Source of the DNA: Aptenodytes patagonicus
Taxonomy: Eukaryota > Chordata > Aves > Sphenisciformes > Spheniscidae
Reading direction: 5' to 3'
DNA: 64,000 bases
Assembly: GCF_965638725.1 (NCBI RefSeq)
Contig: NC_134952.1
Span: 61,482,065-61,546,064 of the forward strand
The notes under the pieces are model-generated. The model was not told the origin of the DNA. It searched no databases and worked only from the letters and a program-made list of their open reading frames with translations. Positions within the stretch are counted from its first letter, which is position 1. Each line of letters starts with the position of its first letter. Positions 38,801 through 51,000 of the stretch are shown piece after piece. Both the position numbers and the translations under genes were made by a program.

Positions 38801-41800
38801 TTGTGCTGGATGCAGAGTGTCATATGAGGAATTTAAATTATGTGTGTGCCTCATAGCTTACTTTCGAGCTTATCTTCAGCAAGCTCAGCTTTTTTGAGCC
38901 TGGTGTGATCATAATGGGGCTTTGATACTTTCATATGTGAGTCTTCTCCTTTAAGAAACAAAATAAAAATAGCTTTAAGCCTTTTCCTGTATTTGGCTTT
39001 TCCAGGAAGTCTAGCGCATTTGTGTCTTTTGCTTGCGTTTCCTATTTTGCCTTTTGAACAGTGAAATTGTTGAACTGATCGCCTGAGGCCCAGACTCCTT
39101 AGAGTTAGCTGAAAGCTGCTGTGCTTTCTAAAATTGCTTACTTGAGACTTCACACGCATGTGCTCTTTGTGTTATTTCCGTAATAGAAAACTTATCCTTT
39201 TTCACAAAACTAGATAAAATATAATGTGAGTTTATTTCTCAGAGCTATATATTTGTGATAACTGATTTCATAGCCAGGAGAAATGTGGCAGATCCAGCCT
39301 ACCTGTAAATCAGTAAAGTATACAATACGGGAAGAAAAAGGGTAATAACTCGAACTGAGACAAGGGAAACAAAGAAAAGCTGTCAGAGTGGAAGAAGTTT
39401 TATAGGAAAATTCTTCACAGTGGGGGCTGTACACCTGTTTATATTTGCAGTAGTGATGGTAGCATGAGAATTAGGCATGTAATAAACTTACAGAAGCAAT
39501 AAGAAGGATTATGCAAGAATGTATCGGAGTTAAGGACTGGAGTTAAAAAAAAGGTGGGGGAGTAAATTTCATAGTATGATGTGCAAGATCATATAGTTCT
39601 GAATTCATAAGAAGGCACTCTAAGAGCTCATCTGTTGAAAGTGACAAAGCAGTATAGCTGGAGTTTTAGCTGAACACAGGATAAACAGGAGCCAAGAATA
39701 AGATGTGGCTGTCAGAAAGTATAATCCTATGATGTTTTGGACAATATATTTTTACCATAGACATGTAACAACTCATAGCATTGCACTGAATTTTGTTAAT
39801 CTTCTTTTAGATAGATAGATTGATAAAAATAACAAACTCAATCTGGTACAGAGGCGATTGGATGAAAATGAAAATCATGGAAGCTGGTTTGTTTGTAAAG
39901 GTAACGTGAAGTAATAGGGCAAAGCATAGGGGGGGAAACTACGTGAAAGGGTGATGTTGGCTGAAGGGTAATTAGGTAAAAACTGTCCTGTTAGTAACTT
40001 TAGTCCAGATATGAGGAAAAATTTCAAACCGTCATTTGAGTAAGATTCTGAAGCAGTAGCATCAATGACGACAAGAATTGTAAATAGCTTTTAGGATAAA
40101 GCTTGATTGTTTCCAAAAGAGATGCTGTGGGATGGTTGCCTGCAAGAGGGGAAGACTGGCTCTGAAGCAGATTTCTTCCAGTTCTCTGGTACAGCTACAA
40201 CTAAAAGCTGAGCTGAGTTTCGCTTAGCCTCTTCCAAAGACGTCAGTGCAGGGGGCCCACGTTAAGTACTCTGCAGAGATTGCCTTTTTGCTCGTTTCCC
40301 CTGTCCTGGTTGTTAACACGTTGCAGTACTGTGTATCACGCAAAGAGATTATCTAACCTCATCTTGGCTCTGACTTTGGCTGGTTTAACTGAAAGATTAA
40401 TTTCTGAGATAACACAGTTTATAATTTGCTTATTACTGTTCTCTGTTTCCAAATATCTGATTTCTCCAGCTTGGAGGCAAGAGTGGTATTCTTTCCTGTT
40501 GAACCAAGCTGATATGATCTGTGTTAGCATCATTGCAGTGGAAGAAAGAAAGGAGTTAAATGATTAGGCTCTTAAGTTATTGCTAAATTCTGCTTGCTTG
40601 CTTTTGGTTTGCTCAATAAACTGTGTATTGTAGCAATGTGCCCCCAGCATCCTGGGTTGGACATTCAATTACTTGTGACCATAAAAGCTGATAATCTCAT
40701 GGCCAATGATGTGAGCAACACTTCCCTTTTCAGTTTAACAGAAATTGCTCAACAGTTACAGCACCTTCCGCCCCTTCCACGTGCAGTTCAGCAGCACACA
40801 GATGCCTGGGCAGAAACAGCCTTTCGTGAGAGCCATGGCATGAGGGGAAACCTTTTCAGCTCTAGCTCACAATTCAGATCTAATCCAAGTCACCAGGAAA
40901 ACCACCACTGCTGTCACCCCAGGGCTTATTGTAGGGCTTCTGCAATTGGACTGAATGACTCAAGCCCAGTTCCTAGTCAGTAAATCCATAATCCACAAAG
41001 CAACTGTCACAGATGGCATTATTTGATGTACTTCTTCATCCAGTGAGCCAAAAAATACAGGTTTAGGAAAACATGGAGTCCGAATTCAGCTTTAAAGAAG
41101 GGGTGGCCCAAAGACTAGAACTTTGGGTAAGTATATCATATAATTTTGATTAATGCCTCCTTACCTCTGTTGAAGGTTGACTTTATCTCGCCTTTTGCAA
41201 AGGTGGAAGGAAGAGGGGCATATATAAATTAGGTCATTTAAGGGAATCTCAAAGCTTAAGTGGGATTGAGACCAGCAAGTTTATGCTGCTTCAACCTGCA
41301 TATAAAAGTTTTCCATCTCTGTGAGGTACTCTTCAGAGCACAGAGTTCTGTGGAAAACATACAACAGCAATGCAGACCTGTACTCCAAGCTTGTTGGTAG
41401 GTGTGGTTAAACCATATATGCATGCTCTCTCTAAAAATACGTATGTACCTTCTTCGTGGCTGAAGAGAACAAACTGAAAAGATGTAATTTAAGAAATTCA
41501 CTTCCAAATAACTTATTACACATGTGATACTATGTCAATATAGGCAATGTTATTGCAGGGTGATCGGTGATCTCCTATGTGGCAGAGTCCACTACCACAA
41601 AGGCTGTTCGTGAAGGCAGCATTATGTTATTACTTACTTTCCATTAGTACCTGCAAACCTCTATGCATCTGATGCTGTAAAATCCTGCTGTAAGAAGTTG
41701 TATCTGTTTCTAAAAGCTTACATCTAAGGAAATGAAAAAAGGCAGAGGGTTGAAAACAGTATTTTTCTTGGGGAAATATGGAGGGATCATAGTCGGGAGC

Positions 41801-43068
41801 CGAGACTTAGCTGAGATCTCTGAGGAGTCTACGGGAGAGCTGGGAATGGAGCATCGCCCTCCAGAGTCCCAGTCTAGTACTTCACCATGTTAGTTTCCCA
41901 CTCGCGCTTTTGCTGGAGGCCCACGCTTCAGGAGCTCATTTCAGAATCTGTGAAAAGGTAGGTGACCAGTCTGAACTCAGCTCAGTAACAAATTATCGGT
42001 CTGGTAAGAAGAGTAAGTGTTTCTGCTGGTGTGAATGATGTTCCCCAACTATCCCATTAGAAAACGCCCGCTCAGCTGCTGAACCTGCTGGGCATGATGC
42101 ACAGCCTGAACTCTGCCTGGGCAGCTGTTGGCAGGACGTCGGGAGCTCTGCAGAAAGCAGACCGCTAGCATCCGACAGCAGTTACATCCTGTGCAGTTGG
42201 CTGTTTCAGATCTTCCAGTGGGAATACCTAGAAATGATACTCGAGAGTTTTAGTGCACTACTGGAAAAATCCTTATCTTGCGCGTGGGAGCCTCATTCAA
42301 AGATACAGTTCTTGCTCAAAAAACAAGCTTGAATTTCCAGATCTGCTGTTAGGTAAAGCTGTAAACCCTCAAAGTATCAGCCAGGGGGATTTGACCGAAA
42401 TAAATGAAGAAGTGGTGCCGGAGGGTGTGATATGAAGTAAAAAGAAGTCTGCCACAATAGAGTGAAGAAACAATCTTTACTACCTGATGAAACACAGCAG
42501 GGGTTCATTTGTCACAGCTTAGTGCTTTGTTAAGAAGTCATCACAACTGTGGCTGCAGCACTGTGAGCTGTTCTGTATTACCTTTTCAGGGGAGTCCAGA
42601 TGCTGTGATGGAAATAGCTTAGATAGCTTTCCAGGAGCTTGAGGACCTCACCTAATTTGACTGTATGTTTGTATAAATGTGAAACTAATTGACACCATCT
42701 TTGTGAATCTAATCGTATCTGTTGTCACCGCTGCCTCGAAATGAATGCTACAAGAGAGAACGTACTGAGTATGGCTGGGAGGATTTCTTTTTGTCTTCGA
42801 AGTGAATCAGAGATGACAGAATCAAATGCACTCCCAAATTTGCATTTCCATGGCTGTTTTGAAATGAGACACACAGTCTTGCCTTTCCTGTGTAGGCTGA
42901 TACATATGTACCAATGACACCTTTTCAGTCTGAAAAATGTCACAGGTTGCCAAGCCATTCATAACAGAATACTTATTTTCTTAGTGTTTGTTATTTATGA
43001 ACTGGAAAAGGTGTTACAAAAAGTAGTTCTTGCTCCATTGGAAAATCTTTACCTCATTAAAAGTTATT

Positions 43069-43116
43069 CATAAAAATCCTAGGCATAAAGAACATAAAAA
43101 TCCTAGGCATAAAGAA
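43069..43116 (+). repeat. Perfect 24-bp tandem duplication
   Basis: Two identical adjacent copies (43,069-43,092 and 43,093-43,116), each containing TCCTAGGCATAAAGAA. Perfect identity suggests a recent slippage duplication. Confidence 0.9.
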
Positions 43117-45296
43117 CAAGGTATTTGTCCTAGCCCCAGTTTTGTAAGGGTTGTGTTTTCTGAAATACACTTTTCCAGGGGGACTCTGTTGCCTGGTGAT
43201 CTGTCCCCTGGTAAATCAGTGCTTCTGGGAGGGAGGCAACCTATTGTTTAAAGCTGCATTTCAGTGATGGAGCACTTACGGCAGTGACCAGCATGTCAAG
43301 CATTAGCACTTAACCACCAATCTTTATAATTCTGATCCAACCTGCAGGTGAAGGATCAAAAAAAAAAAGCGAAGAGCCCCACGACCACGTCAGTCTGACA
43401 CACATATGCACAAGGATCCCCCCACCTTCTAAACATGAAGGATTCCTAGCACCGCATGGGAGTCCCCGAAGTACCACATCTCCGTAAATTGTCCAGCTAA
43501 TCGCCTCACCTAACGGTGGCTTTTTTTAAGTTTAATAACTCTCTTGGGTATTTGTGGGCCATCAGTAAAACACTGCCTCCTGTCTTTTTCCTCTCCTGTC
43601 TATAGAAGACATACATGAAACATTATCAGATGCACAGAAAATAAATATTTGTGCCAGGGGGACGTGTCCCCTGGGGGAGAAGGGGACCCGGCGGGGCTGG
43701 GGGTCTCCCAGGGCAGCTGGTGACCCCTCCTGCCGCTGGGCCCCTCCTCCCAGATGGTTTCTTCTCCTCAGCTCTTTTCTGGAGTGGCTGCCGGCAGGAC
43801 AAACCCCTCCAGCCTGGCACTGGCTCTGCCAGAGCTGGGGAGAGCTCGAACCAGTGAGTGTGGGAGCTGCTGCTGGAGGAACTGGTTTCTGCTGGGTTCA
43901 GCCCTTCAGCCCTGCCCGGCATCATCCTCGCAGGCGATGCCCAAGGGCTGGAGCTGGCAGCATCGGGCACTGCCATGGCAGGGCCTCGGGGCAGCTCTGG
44001 GCCCTGCACGAAGCCCTGCTTTTACAGAAAACCTTCTTTTTCAGCTCAAAACGTGCTGTGGTGGGAGCAGAGGCTGCTCCAGGGATCTGCACCGGCTCCT
44101 GCAGCCCCATCAGTGACACGGCAAGGCCAGCCTGGCCAGGCACAGGGAGCGAAGGACATCCTGGTTCCTCGGGAGGTGTTGGCTGCATGGGTGAGGCTGT
44201 GTGGCTGTGCCAAAGCGTGGGCAAGGCTCATCCCAGCGCCTGGGTGAGGAGCACAGCCCCGAGGTGGCGAGCGCCGGAGGGGGTGCCAGCAGGGAGGATG
44301 TGCCCAGTGAGGGGAGTGCCCCAAGGCAGCGACCGAGCAGACCTCCGCGGTGGGACCGGAGCGCCCAGCTGTGCCGGCAGGGCCCGGGGGATCTCTGGTG
44401 CTGCAGTAGGAGCCGGGTCCCTGCAGGGTCCCTGGGGATGGAGGGGTGGGCAGGGCTCATGGGTCATGTCGCCAGCTCTGGGAGCGGGGTGCCGGGGGCT
44501 GATGTGCCCCAGGGATGCCAGGACCGAGCGGGCATGAGGGAACCGGGCCTGGCCGGAGCTCAGGGAGCAGTTTTGTGCTTGCAACACTTTGGCTTTGCCC
44601 CTCGTCCTGCCAGCAAGGCAGCCAAGGGACCAGGAGGGTGGGTACCATCCCCTGGCAGGGCCCCCCATGGGGCCCTGGCGCCAGCGGGGCAGTGCCAGTG
44701 GGTCGCCATGGGTGCCAGTGCATGTCCCTCAGGGCTAGTGGGCACTGTCGGGGTCCTGCTCAGATCCTGCTGGCACTGGTGCGGTGCCAGCCCCAGCTGG
44801 GGGCTACTGGTCATTGGTCTGTGCTACTGCTGCTGCTGCACAGGGTGGGTGGGTTTTCAGCCAGATCCTGGCTCTCTCCTGGGGAGAAATGGGACGTTTC
44901 TGGTGTCCCGTCCCTGTTTCTCCTTCCCCTCCCGTTGCAGGTGCACAGCACTGGGGAGCCACTGCCGAAAGCACCAGCAAGGGGCCAGGAAGAGCTACCT
45001 GTGCCCGGGAGGCAGCAGGGTTTGCAGGGGCAGCAGCTCCGGGGGCTCTTTGGGCCGTGCCATGCCACCAGGAGCTCTGACTGTCCCACAAGTCTCCCTG
45101 TGCAGGGATGGACAGAAGAGCCCCAGCCACGCCAGGAGCCACCCATGCCAGAGAGACCCGCAAGGGGTGTGGAGCCCCCAGGAAAAAGCCAGGCTGCCTG
45201 CACTGAGGACAACGCTGCCACCTGCGCTGCACGTGGCTGGGGAGAGCCCTGCCTGCACACACCCAGCTCTGCCTGCCAAGACGCTGCAGGGACTTC

Positions 45297-45710
45297 GTGG
45301 CTCCAGCTCAGTTGCGGCTTCAGGTTGATTGCCTCTGCCCCTGTTCTGTTTTGTTTCTGCCCCAGCTCGTGGACAGCTCCAGTTCATTTGTGGCTCCAGC
45401 TCGTGCATGGCTCTGGCTAGTTTCAGCTCCAGTTTGTTTCGGGTCCAGCTCATGGACAGCTCCAGTTCATCTGTGGCTCCAGCTCATTTCAGCTCTGTTT
45501 GTTGCAGCTCCAGCTCATTCGTTTCTGCCTTCAGTTTGTTTCAGGTCCAGCTCCAGCTTGTTCTTGCTTCCAGCATGTTTTAGGCTCCAGCTGGGTTTCA
45601 TCTTCTCCAGCTTCATTTCTGCTCCAGCTTATTTGCAGCTCCAGTTGGTCTGTGGCTCCAGCTCCAGTTCATTTCTGCTCCGGTTCATTACAGCTTGTGC
45701 TTGTTCAAAT
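45297..45710 (+). repeat. Degenerate CTCCAG-based minisatellite
   Basis: Dozens of short units of the form GCTCCAGTTCATTTNTG and CTCCAGCTCATTTC are repeated with variations. A higher-order period of about 83 bp is visible: the segment starting at 45,362 is closely repeated from 45,445 for at least 44 bp, both carrying GGACAGCTCCAGTTCAT. It ends near 45,710, where the sequence becomes unique. Confidence 0.85.
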
Positions 45711-45949
45711 GAACATGGCTTTTGACAGGGTTGTAGATCAATCACTGTCATAACTTGAATATGAACTGTCATAATTGTACATTGTCTAAATATGGACTAA
45801 TGAGTTAATGACTATTCCGGCTGTTGTACACACCTCAAAGAAAGTGTTGGACACGCGAAGATGGTGTGAAATGTGCCTTTTCCCCCAGAGACTACCTCAG
45901 ACGTTGAGTTTGGCCTGGTGCACGCCGGCCTCCCAAGCTTCGGGGACCA

Positions 45950-46290
45950 ACGCGACCAGACCCCCCACCTCCAGCAGGGGTCCATGCACCCTGCCCACCC
46001 CCCAAAACCCTCCCACCCCCCTGCACCAGGGACCAACCTGGCCCCTGGGTTTGACCCCAGAAACAGCCGACTCGGTCCCCGTTTCTGAGCCCAAGCACAC
46101 AGGGCTCAGTCTCTGCTCCAACGCCCCAGCCCAGCCCCGGGAGCCCATTTCCCAGCCCCAAAAACGCAGGATTTGGGCTCCATTTTCAAGCCTGGGAAAC
46201 GCCCACGACTCGGTCTGTGCTGCCGAGCCCCAAAACGGGCCCCAGGAGCCGGGTCTCGAGCCCCACGAGCACCCGGCTGAGCCCCCGGGG
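45950..46290 (+). repeat. Left block of AGCCCCAAAA/GCAGGAT repeat
   Basis: Contains motifs such as CAGCCCCAAAAACGCAGGAT (46,153-46,172) and GAGCCCCAAAACGGGCCCCA, with spaced CTCGGTCT and GGCTCCATTTTC segments. The same motif set recurs at 47,640-48,030 beyond the CpG island, so the two blocks appear to be parts of one diverged tandem array. Edges are approximate. Confidence 0.65.
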
Positions 46291-47620
46291 CTGAGCCCCG
46301 ACCCCGCCAGCCCCGCGGGTGGTGTCGGGGACGGGCCCGGGAGCCCCGGACGGTGCTTGGGAACCGGCCAGGGAGACCCGCGGGGCGGGCCCGGCCCCGA
46401 CCCCGTGGGGTCGCGGGCGGCTCGGGCGAGGACGGGGGGCGCCGGGCTCCGGCCCTCTGGGCTTTATTCGCCGGCGCCCCGAGCTCCGCCCGCTCCTCCG
46501 CGGAGCCACTGGCAGCGCGGCCGCCCGGGCACCGCCACTTGCCCACCCGCCTCCGCCCCGACACCCACCCCGGGGCCGCAGCCCCACAAGGCCCCGGCGC
46601 GGCCGGTCCCCGGGCCGAGCCCTCCGCGCCTCACCTGGGCCCCGCCGGGGGAGCCGGGCGCCGGGCCCCGGGCCCCGGCCCGGGGCCGCGCGCGACACCA
46701 CCCGAGGGACGAGAAGGGGCGGACGGACGGCGGCCGCCGGGGCCCAAATCTGCTCGGCCCCGCCCCTCGCACCTGTGCCCGCCCCTCGCAGGCGCCCTGA
46801 GGCCCCGCCCCCCCGCCCCCTTCCGGCCGCCAGAACGGCGATGGCACCGAGCGCGACGGGCGCCGGGAGCGGGGCGCCGGCCCGACCCGGCGCCCGGGGA
46901 CGCGAGGCCGCAGCCCCGGCCCGGCCTCGGGGGCTTCCTCTGGGGCTGGGCCGCGCGGGGCCGGGGCCCTGGCGGGGGAGTCCCGGCCCCGGTGTCTGTC
47001 TCTCCCCGGGCGGGCGGAGCCGGGAGACTCCTCTGCGCGGAACAGTGCCGGGGCCGGGCTCGCCCGAGTGCCGGGAGCCCCGAGCCCGGCCTCGCTGTGT
47101 CCGTCCTGGCGCCGCAGGCGGGGCGAGCCGCGCTCCGGGGCCGGGCCCGAGCCGGGGGACCGGGAGCGGGGACCCGGGGCCGAAGTCCCGCGTTCCCCCC
47201 CCCTGCGCCGCCCGCTCCCGCCCGCCCGGAGCTGGGGGGACCCTGCGGCTCCGGGCACGGTCCCTGCCGTGGCCGGAGGGCTGTGGGGGCAGCCGTGGCT
47301 CGGCCGGGGCCTGCGCCGGTGTCACGGAACCGGCGGCTCTGCGCAGACGCCGAATAAAGGGTGGAAACCGGCGGCGGCGCTGGGGCTCCCCCGGCACCGT
47401 CCGCCCGGGCACGGTCTGCCCGGGCCCCGCACCACAGCCCGGGTCCGGCGGTGCCCGAACCGGGGTGCCCGTGAGCGCCGACCGGGGAGGGGAAGGGGCG
47501 ACTCGGCTCTCAAAGCGCCGTTTGCCCCCGGGCCCTGCCGGGAGGGGGGTCCTGCCCGCCCCGGGAACAGCCGGGGGGCTCCAGGGCCGAGCCAGAACGC
47601 GGGGGGTCGGGGCTCTGCTG
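46270..47620. promoter_or_regulatory. CpG island, possible orphan promoter
   Basis: About 1.35 kb of extremely CpG-dense sequence, denser than the FAM241A island. No conserved coding exon is recognised on either strand, and neither neighbouring gene begins here: FAM241A starts at 13.5 kb, and SLC20A2 reaches this area only with its 3' end. It could promote an unannotated transcript, or be the GC-rich core of the flanking tandem array. Confidence 0.55.
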
Positions 47621-47639
47621 CCAAGCCCTGGAGCAGCGA

Positions 47640-48030
47640 CGTGGGCCTGGTTCCAAGCCCCAAAGCTCAGGACTGGGGCTCTGCTTCAGGGCCCAGAGAT
47701 GCAGGACTGGGGCTCTGTTTGCCAAGCCCCAAAACTGGCCAAATGAGCCTCATTTCAAGGCCCCAAAATGCAGGACTTAGTCTCTGCATCCCCAAAATGC
47801 AGGATTTAGTCTCAATTTCTGGACCCTAAACTGGGGCCAAATGCCCCCAAAAAACTGCATGCTTAGTGACACTTTCTGAGCCCAGCAATGCAGAACTTTC
47901 AGCCTCTGTTTTCAAACCCTAAAACTGCCCAAATGAGCCTGGTTCCAAGCTCCCAAAATGCAGGACTTACTAGGCTCTGTTTGTCAAGCCCTCCCCCAAA
48001 ATTCAGGACTGACTTACATTCCGAGCTCTA
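47640..48030 (+). repeat. Right block of AGCCCCAAAA/GCAGGACT repeat
   Basis: CAGGACT or CAGGATT motifs occur at 47,668, 47,702, 47,771, 47,800, 47,961 and 48,004. Spacings are mostly near 30-35 bp or multiples of that. Most are preceded by CCCCAAAATG, and they alternate with units of the form CCAAGCCCCAAAACTGCCCA then AATGAGCCT. This indicates a diverged minisatellite with a basic unit of about 35 bp and a double unit near 70 bp. Confidence 0.75.
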
Positions 48031-51000
48031 AACTTGGTCAATTTGGAAATTGGAGAAGCCTTACAAGTTGTAGTAAGACCGAAGAGCAGATGAAAGGAAA
48101 ACATAAATTCAGTTAAAACCTCATCTAAGTCAACAGCATTTTTAAGACAGTGAAGAGGTGGGCAATTTCCATCCTACTGCTGTGAGATACTACTACTCTG
48201 CCATTGAGATTTCTAACACCATTAGCTCTGATCCTCTGAAACTTTGCAGGGTAGCTCAACCGATTACGTAGAGACCATTAGTCTCACCAAACTCTGGGCC
48301 CACTTTCCCTGAGGAAGGTTTACATACATAAACAGAGATGCTTGAAGGCTTCTCTGTTTAATAAGACATTATTGGGAAGTAGCTTTCTATGAATTGGAGT
48401 CTTTTCATGCATTTTTGCAGGCTCAGCGTAGGGCTTACAGCAAACACAGCTAGGCCGTGAGTATGTATGTGATGCTGCCTCTAACACTGCCTTCAGCTTT
48501 GATGACCCTTCTTTGGTACAGAGCTGTTCGCAGCAAACTTCAGACCGACTTCTACAGAAAGCGAGAGCCTGGGCCAATCTGGGGGTATAGGACTGTGCAA
48601 CACGTTATCCACGCTGGGGGGGGACAGAAAAGCTCGTTTAAGGTTTGCTTTTTAAAGAGGAAAGAGAAAAGGATGTTACAATAGAAGAGCTGAAGAGCAG
48701 AGAGTAAATTGCCCTTTCCATGAATCAGCGTTGCAGTCACTCCAGCATGACAAGACAGAAGGCCGCTCACCACGGGGGGGGGGGGGGGTGGGGGGGTGGT
48801 GGTGTAATAATTTAATTGATTAACACCGTTCCTCCCTCCTTTCCTTGCTTTCCCAGGTAATTGGGTACACATCTCCTACTAAATTACCTTTCCTTCCTTG
48901 CCATTGTCTTCCGATGAACTTTTCCCTGTCACTCACACGTCCTTGGTAGTTTAGAAAGTCTGCCAGTATGCAATCTGTTTTACTGTTTGTTTTATGATAC
49001 TAATAGTGAAACTCCCTTTGTTCTTTTTCCCCAGTTTTCCTGGACTACAAATTACGTAGCATGCAAATACGGTAATTTAAAATCTTTGCAAAGTCTAATT
49101 TTTCCTCTAGCCATTTAACTACTGGAAGCAACATTCCTCTATTTGATATATAGTGTATTGCCATTTCCTCTCTTCCTCTGCTTTCCTATCATCTCCTCTA
49201 TCTCCAGCTCCACGTAAATACTGATAACAGAGAATACAACACATGGCTATTTCAGCATGCCAGTATTACAGGTATTCCCCAAGGAGCAAATGAGGACCCC
49301 CTTTACGCTCCTGTGACTTTTTTTGCCAGGGGAGGTTGGCTGTGGGTGAGAACACAAATGCAGACAGATATCCCAGCTCAGCTGACCATGGATAACTGTA
49401 CTGAGCGTAAGTCTTCACAATTAGTGAAAAAGAGGAAAGCTGGATGTTTCCTAGTGCTCTTGACAGCGAGAACAAGCTGCTTTGGAAAGGAGGTTTGTTT
49501 TGTTCGCTTTTAGGAAATAAATGATTGTGGTCCTGAGTCAAACATCTCTGTGTTGCTAACCACAAATTACTGATGCTCTCCAAACAATCTTCCAGTTATT
49601 GCTCATATTGTTCTTTTTCCTTGACATTTTCCTATTCTGTTATTTCAAATGTCTGCTTCAACACAGCTGTGATTACCCGCTAACCACACGCTATTTGTCT
49701 CACGGAGTTGCACTCCAACACAACTGCATTTCCTTTTTTCGTCAAAGGAAGCAGGCAGTGTTGAGATGTGTTTGGCATCAGGCAATCTCCAGGGAAAAAT
49801 TTGTTTGAGAGCGAAGTTCAAGGTCACCATAAGAGAAATTCAGCCTGGTTTTGGAAGGTAACTACGCTGCTCATCAGTTCATTCAAGAGCTGCTTTGTTC
49901 TGTTATGTGGGACATATACCACGCTGTATGATAATTAGGGCCTTTGGCAGACTTTAAAAACGTTAGGTTTTTATATAAGCCCGTTGTAAGAGCCTCAAAG
50001 CCTGTTGAATTAACAGACATTTGCCCCCGTAGTTCTGTGCCCAGTAACCCCAGCCATAGAGCTCTTTCCCACCTAGTGTTATGGTGGCATATCAATATTT
50101 GTCACTTGTTATTTACGGCTAAAAAGGTGGCATTTCAGGGGACACTAGGTCTCCTGCATTATTAAATAAAATCTGGCTTAAGCCAGAGGATCGGTTCTTT
50201 GCCAAGTTCTTTCTTGCTGTACCACTTGATGGCACACTTGCATTAGCACGCTGCAGGCTGAAGGCAGGACAAATCAACAAGCAAATCCTGTCCAAAGTTG
50301 TTCCACTTAATTTGTTTTGCATCATGAATGTACCTGTTTAATTGATTAAAGGAATCTAACACTGTAGTATTGAGCGGGAATAAGCAGGCCATACAAAATA
50401 ATTACACCAAGAAAGTCCTGTATTTTTGCAATTTTAATCCCCAGATATTGTCTTGATAATTCATTGCTTTTTCATTCTTTCAGTAAGTTGGGTAAAAAAT
50501 CGGCCTTTGCCTTACTGTGTCTTTTCTTCCAAGGGTGGCAAATTTTCCTTGCCCAGTATTTTCTTCTTTCTTGATCAGAAGGTTTGTAGCAGGTTTGTTC
50601 ATTGCATGTGTTCATGCACGGTTCAGCGTTTTCTTTTGTCCTTTCAGTTCAAAGGCAGCAATGAATTGCTACTGAAACTAAACAGCGATACCTTCTGTTT
50701 GGCTAGATGGTAAATGGAAATTAATTTATGTCCTCTGAGTAATAAAATTATGATCCAACTTCATATCAAAGGAACATTTTCCAGTGGGCTATACGAGGCT
50801 AATAAGTGAGTATGAAGTGTCATCGCATATGCCACTTATCTCTAGATGGTTATAAATACATCAGCGAATGCTGCAGATGGGTACAGGCTGCAGGTAGAAA
50901 CAACTTGCTGGTCTGTTGGATTTTATGACTTTATGAAGAATGTATTAAAACATTTATTAGCTCTTTATATGCAGAATCTTAATGGCAAACGTAACTGACC

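Larger units (their letters stand above)
32006..43649. other. Intergenic, gene-poor AT-rich DNA
   Basis: About 11.6 kb with no recognisable exon. It contains the AAT/ATT microsatellite at 35,794-35,880 and a 24-bp tandem duplication at 43,069-43,116. Open frames such as 40,594-40,983 (about 130 codons, + strand) have no recognised domain and are not called. Conserved regulatory elements may be present but cannot be shown from one sequence. Confidence 0.5.
43650..48030. other. Sharply bounded GC-rich island without a recognised gene
   Basis: Composition jumps from AT-rich to very GC-rich at about 43,650 and falls back at about 48,030. Long open frames occur on both strands (for example 44,201-45,328 +, 46,319-47,746 +, 46,186-47,412 -), but they overlap each other and are made of Pro, Arg, Gly and Ala. 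They have no domain and follow from the scarcity of stop codons in GC-rich DNA. A good splice-acceptor-like sequence (CCCCTCCCGTTGCAG ending at 44,940) hints that a transcript could cross the left part. The right part is a CpG island between repeat arrays. An unrecognised gene, a non-coding RNA promoter, or simply a GC-rich tandem-repeat region are all possible. Confidence 0.6.

Noticed and set aside
40594-40983. 129-codon + strand frame
   Set aside because: No family resemblance or exon boundaries found; a chance open frame cannot be excluded.
44201-45328. 375-codon + strand frame and overlapping frames in the GC-rich block
   Set aside because: Several long frames overlap on both strands with Pro/Ser/Gly-rich low-complexity content, as expected where stop codons are rare.
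46186-47746. Frames of 475 (+), 408 (-) and 334 (+) codons across the CpG island
   Set aside because: All lie in extremely CpG-rich DNA, overlap in conflicting frames and consist mainly of Arg, Pro, Gly and Ala; no conserved motif.
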